Shown piece after piece: positions 57,201 to 64,000 of a DNA stretch of 64,000 nucleotides. Both the position numbers and the translations under genes were made by a program. The stretch is from contig NC_081305.1 in the NCBI RefSeq assembly GCF_030435805.1, forward strand, positions 56,206,001-56,270,000, written 5' to 3'. Position 1 is the stretch's first letter. Every line of letters begins with the position of its first letter. The DNA comes from Mustela lutreola (taxonomy: Eukaryota; Chordata; Mammalia; Carnivora; Mustelidae). The notes beneath the pieces were generated by a model that searched no databases, had not been told where the DNA came from, and was given only the letters and a program-made list of their open reading frames with translations.

Positions 57201-59502
57201 CTCACTAGGAGATCCCACGTGGCCTCAAGGTTTCCAGTAATCCCTCCTACCATACCAACTGTTCAAACATGACCGAAGCCAAGCTCCTAGTCACCACTGG
57301 CAACCTCCTCCTTCCTGGGGCTCCCCGCCTCAGGCCCCAAACTATTAGACTCACTGACTTGTCTTTTCCTCCCCACACCCACCCCATGCTACTGGCTACA
57401 TTCAAAATGCACCACTTTCAACCCCTCAGAACCTCTAATGTCACCACTCCTGCTACCGTGTCTTCCTTTCCCTTGAATTATGGCTTCCCCATAGGACTGT
57501 CCTCCCTTGCCTCCCTGCATCTGTTCTCCATACAGTGGTCAGAGGAAATCTCTTTAAAACACAAGTCAGATCCTGGGGCGCCTGGGTGGCTCAGTCGGTT
57601 GAGTGTCTGACTCTTGATTTCGGCTCAGATCATGCTTTCAGGGTGTCGGGATCAAGCCCTGTGTAGGGTTTCATGCTGTGCGTGGAGCCTGCTTAAGACT
57701 CCCTCTTTCCCTCTCTCAAAAACAACAACAAAAACCCGTAAGTCAGATCCCATTTGTCCTCTGCTCTAAACCCTCCAATGGCTCAAACTTTCTCCCCAAG
57801 TAACCAAGTCCTTCCATCAGCCTGTAAGCCCTATACAACCCACCCACTCCCATCCCCCATATGCTGTCACTCTCCCCTTCGTCCATGTGCTTTAGTGAAT
57901 GCACTGGTCTCCCTGCCTTCCCTTGAACTTCCAAACATGTAATGTTTGTCCCAGGGCCTTTACTCTTGTGTTTCCTCTGCTGTGTTTCCTTTGGCTCATT
58001 CCCTTACTTCCTGTGGGTCTCCGTTCACATGGCACCCTACCATAAATACTTCCCTGACGACACTATTTAAAAGAGCAAATCCACTCCAGGAACATCCTAC
58101 TTCCCTTTCCTTCCTTACTTTCCCCCACAATACCTGGCACCTCTGGATGCATTTACTCAGCTTCTTCTTGTTCCCTTCCCTGCTAGCACTTAAGTTTCAG
58201 AATACTAGAGACCTTTTGCTCTCTGTTAAATCTCCCGGGCACAGAACGTTGGCTGAAACACGGTAAGCCTTGAATGGGAACACACAGGAAGAGCTGTGGA
58301 CCATGCACTGCCGCGAGTGCTGTTCAAACACCATCTAGTTTCATTCACACATCAGCTGCTCTGAAGGGGCTATAACTCAGCAGCACCAAAGTGACCCTAC
58401 AGCGCAGGCCAGTTCCTGAACAATAACAATAAAACACACATTTCTATACTACAACCAAATGCTGTCTCTAGACACTTCAAATAACCATATGTTATTCCAT
58501 TTCAGCCTCCTGTCAGCTCATCAGGCAAGTTTTGCAATTTTCACCATTTTACTGAAGAGGAAACGTAGTAAAAAACAGCGCCCTACGGCTCCTAACACAC
58601 AGTGACAATGACAAAGATACCTAAGAGAGACACAAACTAATAAATGCAAACTGTGTGCCAGGTACTATTCTAAAAGCCAGAGGCATGGGCAAGAGGGTTA
58701 GGGGTGGAGGGGGTTTAGGAGAACGTAGAGAAGGCGCCAGGGACTGTACATACCCGGACCCGGTTGATGCCACCATAGTGGGGCACCATAGCCAGCTCCA
58801 GCTGAGGTTTCCGTTCTTCTTCATCCTCCTCATCTTCCTCCTCCTCATCGCTGCCCTCTGACGGTGGGGGCTTTGTCCCATGCAGATTATGCATCCGAAG
58901 CACCATCAGTCTGGGGAAAAGTGTGGGGTGAGTGGATGCCCGGATCCTTAGGAGGGAGGGGGATCTGGGGGCTGGATAAAACCTCAGGTCTCACTCACCT
59001 ATTGCTCTGGGCGCTCTCCGCCTGGGTCCCAGCACACAGGTAAAGTGTAAGAGGGAGCTCTGTTCGGTTGTCTCCCAGGTGATCGCGGACTATGTCGAAG
59101 CTGAGGCAGGGGGCTCCTGTGGATAGAAGGAGTTGGAAAATTAGGATGGGACAGAGATCTCAACCTCCTCGTGTGTGATGTTTTCACCCATCTTACAACC
59201 CAGTCTTCTCTCTGAGTGCCTCGTAAGTTAAACACTCAGTACCAGCCTCGCTCAGAACTCGGGATTCCGGTCCCCTCCTAACTCAGGAACCAGAAGTCCT
59301 GGTGCTCAGTCCTACCAGTCTGCGCTCGGTGGTACAGCACATAGGCCTCCTCGTCCATGACCAGCTCCTCTCCTTCTCGCAGCGGCGGTCCGCGACCCGG
59401 CAGGTACACCTGGGTCGGGCCTTCGGTCCCTGCGTCGCTGGACTCGGCCTCCATGGGTTCCCCGGTTTCACATGTGCGCCGCCTACCCTTGCGCGCCGCC
59501 AT
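54299..59502 (-). CDS. GRWD1: Glutamate-rich WD repeat protein 1, complete coding region
   Basis: Nucleolar WD-repeat protein, counterpart of yeast Rrb1. The family binds ribosomal protein L3 for 60S assembly, and GRWD1 also acts as a histone-binding CDT1 partner. Exons (minus): 59502-59316, 59116-58999, 58910-58754, 56826-56613, 56474-56332, 56161-55964, 54619-54299; 1338 nt, 445 codons plus TGA. The basic N-terminus [10 protein letters not shown] is followed near residues 120-134 by an acidic run ([16 protein letters not shown]), apparently one residue shorter than human from memory. WD40 blades follow, for example [13 protein letters not shown]...IRIWDIR and GDVNVISWS...LKVWDLRQF. All junctions are GT-AG. 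The ATG lies at a CpG-rich promoter. Confidence 0.96.
54940..55113 (+). mobile_element. Can-SINE in GRWD1 intron 6
   Basis: 'gccccaggtggctcatccag' head and 'taaataaataaatcttaaaa' tail, antisense to the gene. Confidence 0.88.
57260..58270 (+). mobile_element. L2 LINE in GRWD1 intron 3, split by a SINE
   Basis: 'cttctgatc'-type L2 text continues on both sides of the SINE: 'ccgtgtcttcctttcccttg' and 'cacaagtcagatcc' before it, then 'aaaccctccaatggctcaaa' after it. Confidence 0.6.
57574..57739 (+). mobile_element. Can-SINE inserted into L2
   Basis: Head 'ggggcgcctgggtggctcag', tail 'caaaaacaacaacaaaaacc'. Target copies aagtcagatcc lie at 57563-57573 and 57740-57750. Confidence 0.94.
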
Positions 59503-59800
59503 CTTCGAACCCTCTCACCACGGGCGCGAGGTAAGGACGTCACTTCCGGGTTGCGTTTCCCTCCTTGGGAGTTCCGCCTTGCGGCACGGTTGCCTTGGAA
59601 ACCTCCCAGCTCACCCAGTTTGAGAGGGCGGTGGGGACCGGGTGAAGGAGAGCTAAGGTAACGGCGTCCCAAGCCTAGCGACCGAGGCCTGCGGTTACGG
59701 AGAAGCTACACCCTCCGCGTGACTTTGCGGCGCTATTCGGCAGAGCAGCGGCAAGGCCTCCTGGGAGTTGTAGTTCTGTACGAGGCCAGTTTTGTCCTAC
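59503..59800 (-). promoter_or_regulatory. GRWD1: GRWD1 promoter with RFX-like and ZNF143-like sites
   Basis: CpG-rich block upstream of the GRWD1 ATG. It contains gttgccttggaaac (59589-59602), one mismatch from the RFX X-box, and ctgggagttgtagtt (59761-59775), the reverse complement of the ZNF143/STAF core ACTACAACTCCCAG. There is no TATA. Both motif calls are by eye. Confidence 0.55.
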
Positions 59801-60611
59801 TGGAGGAGTTCCGAGCTTCGACTCCATCTTTCACCTTTGACTCATTGCTTCCTTTCCGTTACATTATTCATGTATGCAAATAAGAGTTCTTACTGGCAAG
59901 TGGACTGTTTTTTTGCTCCCTGAGGACCGTAAAGCCTGTTTCCTTACCCCTCCTTGTTATGACGGCTTTAATTCACTTCAAAATCCTTTAGCGTAGACGG
60001 GATAATATGTGTAAGTTAGTCTGTTGAGTCTACCCTCTTGGGGCAGGCAGTAGCCTAACCAGGCGTTCACATTGCAGCTACGGTCAGAGATAATCAGAAA
60101 GTCAGCCCTCTGGAGACCACTACTACGTGTGCTTTGGCTCTCCTTATCGCTCATCAGCACCGGAGGTTTGGCTAATTGGCATAATGAAATGCTAAAATAG
60201 ATTCTCATTGGTGAGATTGAGGGCATTCAAGGTAGATGGATTGGCTAGGACATACTAGACTCTCCCCTCGCTTGCATGAACAGGATGTGAAGACTCTAGC
60301 AAGCCGCGTTGCTTGCAGCCATAGGAATGGGACGCTAGACTTAATCCTGAAATGTTTTGATCCTGGATCTTTGTTGAGTTCGCTGTTCCTTCTCTCTAGG
60401 TCTCTGTCCGCCCTCACCCCTTCTCATTCCTTCTCTTCTTAGGATCTTTTCTCACAGCTTCCTCTGGGTCTTTGTCTCCCACCTCCCTCCAGGTTCATTG
60501 TTCTCAATACAATTTTCCTTCTGCCCTCTCTTCCTCTGTGGGACTTTTCTTAGTTTCTGTTTCCTCCAGAGAAGTTTGAGGGCAGCTGAGACAAACACGG
60601 AGCTCAGACTT
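59801..60611. other. GRIN2D-GRWD1 intergenic strip
   Basis: About 0.8 kb of unique-looking sequence between the GRWD1 promoter and the GRIN2D poly(A) end. No gene, RNA gene or clear repeat recognised. Confidence 0.5.
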
Positions 60612-61606
60612 GGGACTGAGGAGGCATAAAAACATGGTTTATTCCAAACACTGCAATGTGTAACAGGAGAGTGGGAGGGGAGGTTGGTGGTGGGTGTGGA
60701 TTCCCAGACCGTCCCCTCCACAACCCAGCTCCAGACCCGGCTGGAGATCTAGGAAGAGGAGGCTTGGGGGGGGGGGGGTCTGCAGGGTCATCATGGGAGG
60801 GTCGCAAATAAGGGCTAGATTTGGTGAGGCTGTGGATGGTGGCACGTGGGGGGTGGGAGTGAGGTGCGACAGGGTGGGAAGTTTTGGCCCCACGTTGGCT
60901 GGGATCAACGCTAGGGCAAGGGGAGGTGAGGCTTCCGTTGGGAGTGTCCTAGGTCAAAATAAGGAAAAGCTACGGGGAGGAGGAGGGTGTGTCAAGGCTT
61001 GACGTCAAGGGTCACAGTCTGGTCGGGGTACAGTCTGGGATTCGGGTCACAGTTTGGGGTCGGGGGTCACAGTCTGGGGTCGGATGACCATTTTAGGGGT
61101 CGGAAGTCACAGTCTGGGGTCAGGGGTTTCTGTGTGGCGGGGCCAAGGTCTGGGGTCACAGTTTGGCGAACGCATCTCACAGTTTTGAGTCCCAATGGAT
61201 GAAAGGTTAAAAACGGGCTTCCCCGGAGGCGTGGCTGGGGCCGGGGAGCTGCACAGTGATGAGGGGGCCACGGCCCCGGGCGTGGGGGTGGGACGCGGGC
61301 GTGGCGTGACCCCCCACCTCCCGCCCCATCTGGTGACGTTAAAAAGCCCTTGTCGGGTTTAAAAAAAAACAAACTCCAGTGGGCTCCGAGACCCCCACCT
61401 TTCAGGCTGGGTGAGATTTGGGGGGACCAAATCCTTTCCGGCTTGTGGTGCCCCCAAAGCGAGGGGGCGCAGGACGCTGCTCCAGGCGGGGTCCGGCCAG
61501 GTCCGTTTTTTTCCTTCCCAACCCACGCGGGTCCTTTTCATTGCGCGTGCCCCCTCGGGCCGTGGCCTGCGCTGACCGAGGGGGCGCTAGAGCCCCCGGG
61601 GCCGCG
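60612..61606 (-). other. GRIN2D: GRIN2D 3' untranslated region
   Basis: Runs from the stop to an AATAAA on the minus strand at 60643-60638, with cleavage expected near 60612-60625. It includes a 15-20-nt tandem repeat at about 61000-61165 and a GC-rich first part. The GRWD1 promoter lies about 0.9 kb further down in the same orientation, so the two genes are head-to-tail. Confidence 0.75.
61000..61165 (-). repeat. GRIN2D: Minisatellite in GRIN2D 3'UTR
   Basis: At least seven units of 'gggtcacagtctggggtc' form, 15-25 nt, with drift (for example 'gggtcacagtttggggtc'). Confidence 0.8.
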
Positions 61607-63809
<2,203 letters not shown>

Positions 63810-64000
63810 TCATGGCCTAGCCCAGAACCCTCCCTCACCCCTAACCTCCAGCTGCTCCAAATCCTGATGGGTGGTGAACTCTTGAGCAAGTCACTGTCTC
63901 TCTTGGTGCCTCGGTTCAATCTGTAAAGTGCGGTTAATGGTAACACTTCCCTTCCTGGTCCTTGCAAAGGTAAGAGGGTGCTTGGTGCCAAGCAAGTGCT

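Overview
This is a mammalian nuclear window, most likely from a carnivore of the mustelid type (ferret, mink, otter). About twenty tRNA-Lys-derived Can-SINEs carry the head 'gcgcctgggtggctcag' and a GACAGAGAGAGATCACAAGTAGGCAG-like body in the mustelid style, rather than the dog or cat forms. Older L1, L2, MIR and hAT-Charlie debris fills the gaps. The gene order LMTK3 (+), then CYTH2, KCNJ14, GRWD1 and GRIN2D (all -), matches human 19q13.33 read in reverse. The species call is inference from repeats remembered by eye; no database was searched.

Layout. 1-9.3 kb is gene-free, built of L1, L2, MIR, a DNA-transposon fossil and a dense SINE cluster. 9.3-11.5 kb holds a small CpG island, a TG-rich degenerate tandem repeat and the LMTK3 leader. 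11.5-29.5 kb is LMTK3: 15 coding exons, 1460 codons plus stop. 29.5-33.1 kb is the convergent LMTK3/CYTH2 gap, with an MSR1-like minisatellite, one MaLR LTR fossil and L2. 33.1-41.0 kb is CYTH2: 12 coding exons plus a 3-nt microexon, 399 or 400 codons. Its CpG-island promoter has five CCAAT boxes. 42.8-47.7 kb is KCNJ14 (two coding exons, 433 codons). 47.7-53.6 kb is intergenic, with SINEs and an L1 tail. 53.6-59.5 kb is GRWD1 (seven exons, 445 codons). 60.6 kb to the window end is the 3' part of GRIN2D (last three coding exons, 583 complete codons).

The four reconstructed complete genes have conventional GT-AG introns, and exon lengths sum to exact open frames. I see no broken host gene. Three genes have neuronal or membrane-signalling roles: LMTK3 kinase, the Kir2.4 potassium channel and the NMDA receptor subunit GluN2D. 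CYTH2 is an ARF exchange factor and GRWD1 a ribosome-assembly/histone WD protein. Their adjacency is ancestral synteny, not an operon.

The most unusual signals are: (1) a second reading frame in the spliced LMTK3 mRNA that stays open for about 865 codons from exon 11 across four splice junctions into the 3'UTR; (2) the 3-nt GAG microexon of CYTH2 that sets the 2G/3G PH-domain choice; (3) ZNF143-like, RFX-like and CCAAT motif groups; (4) minisatellites, including chromosome-19-type MSR1-like units; and (5) serial SINE insertions that left three copies of one target site.
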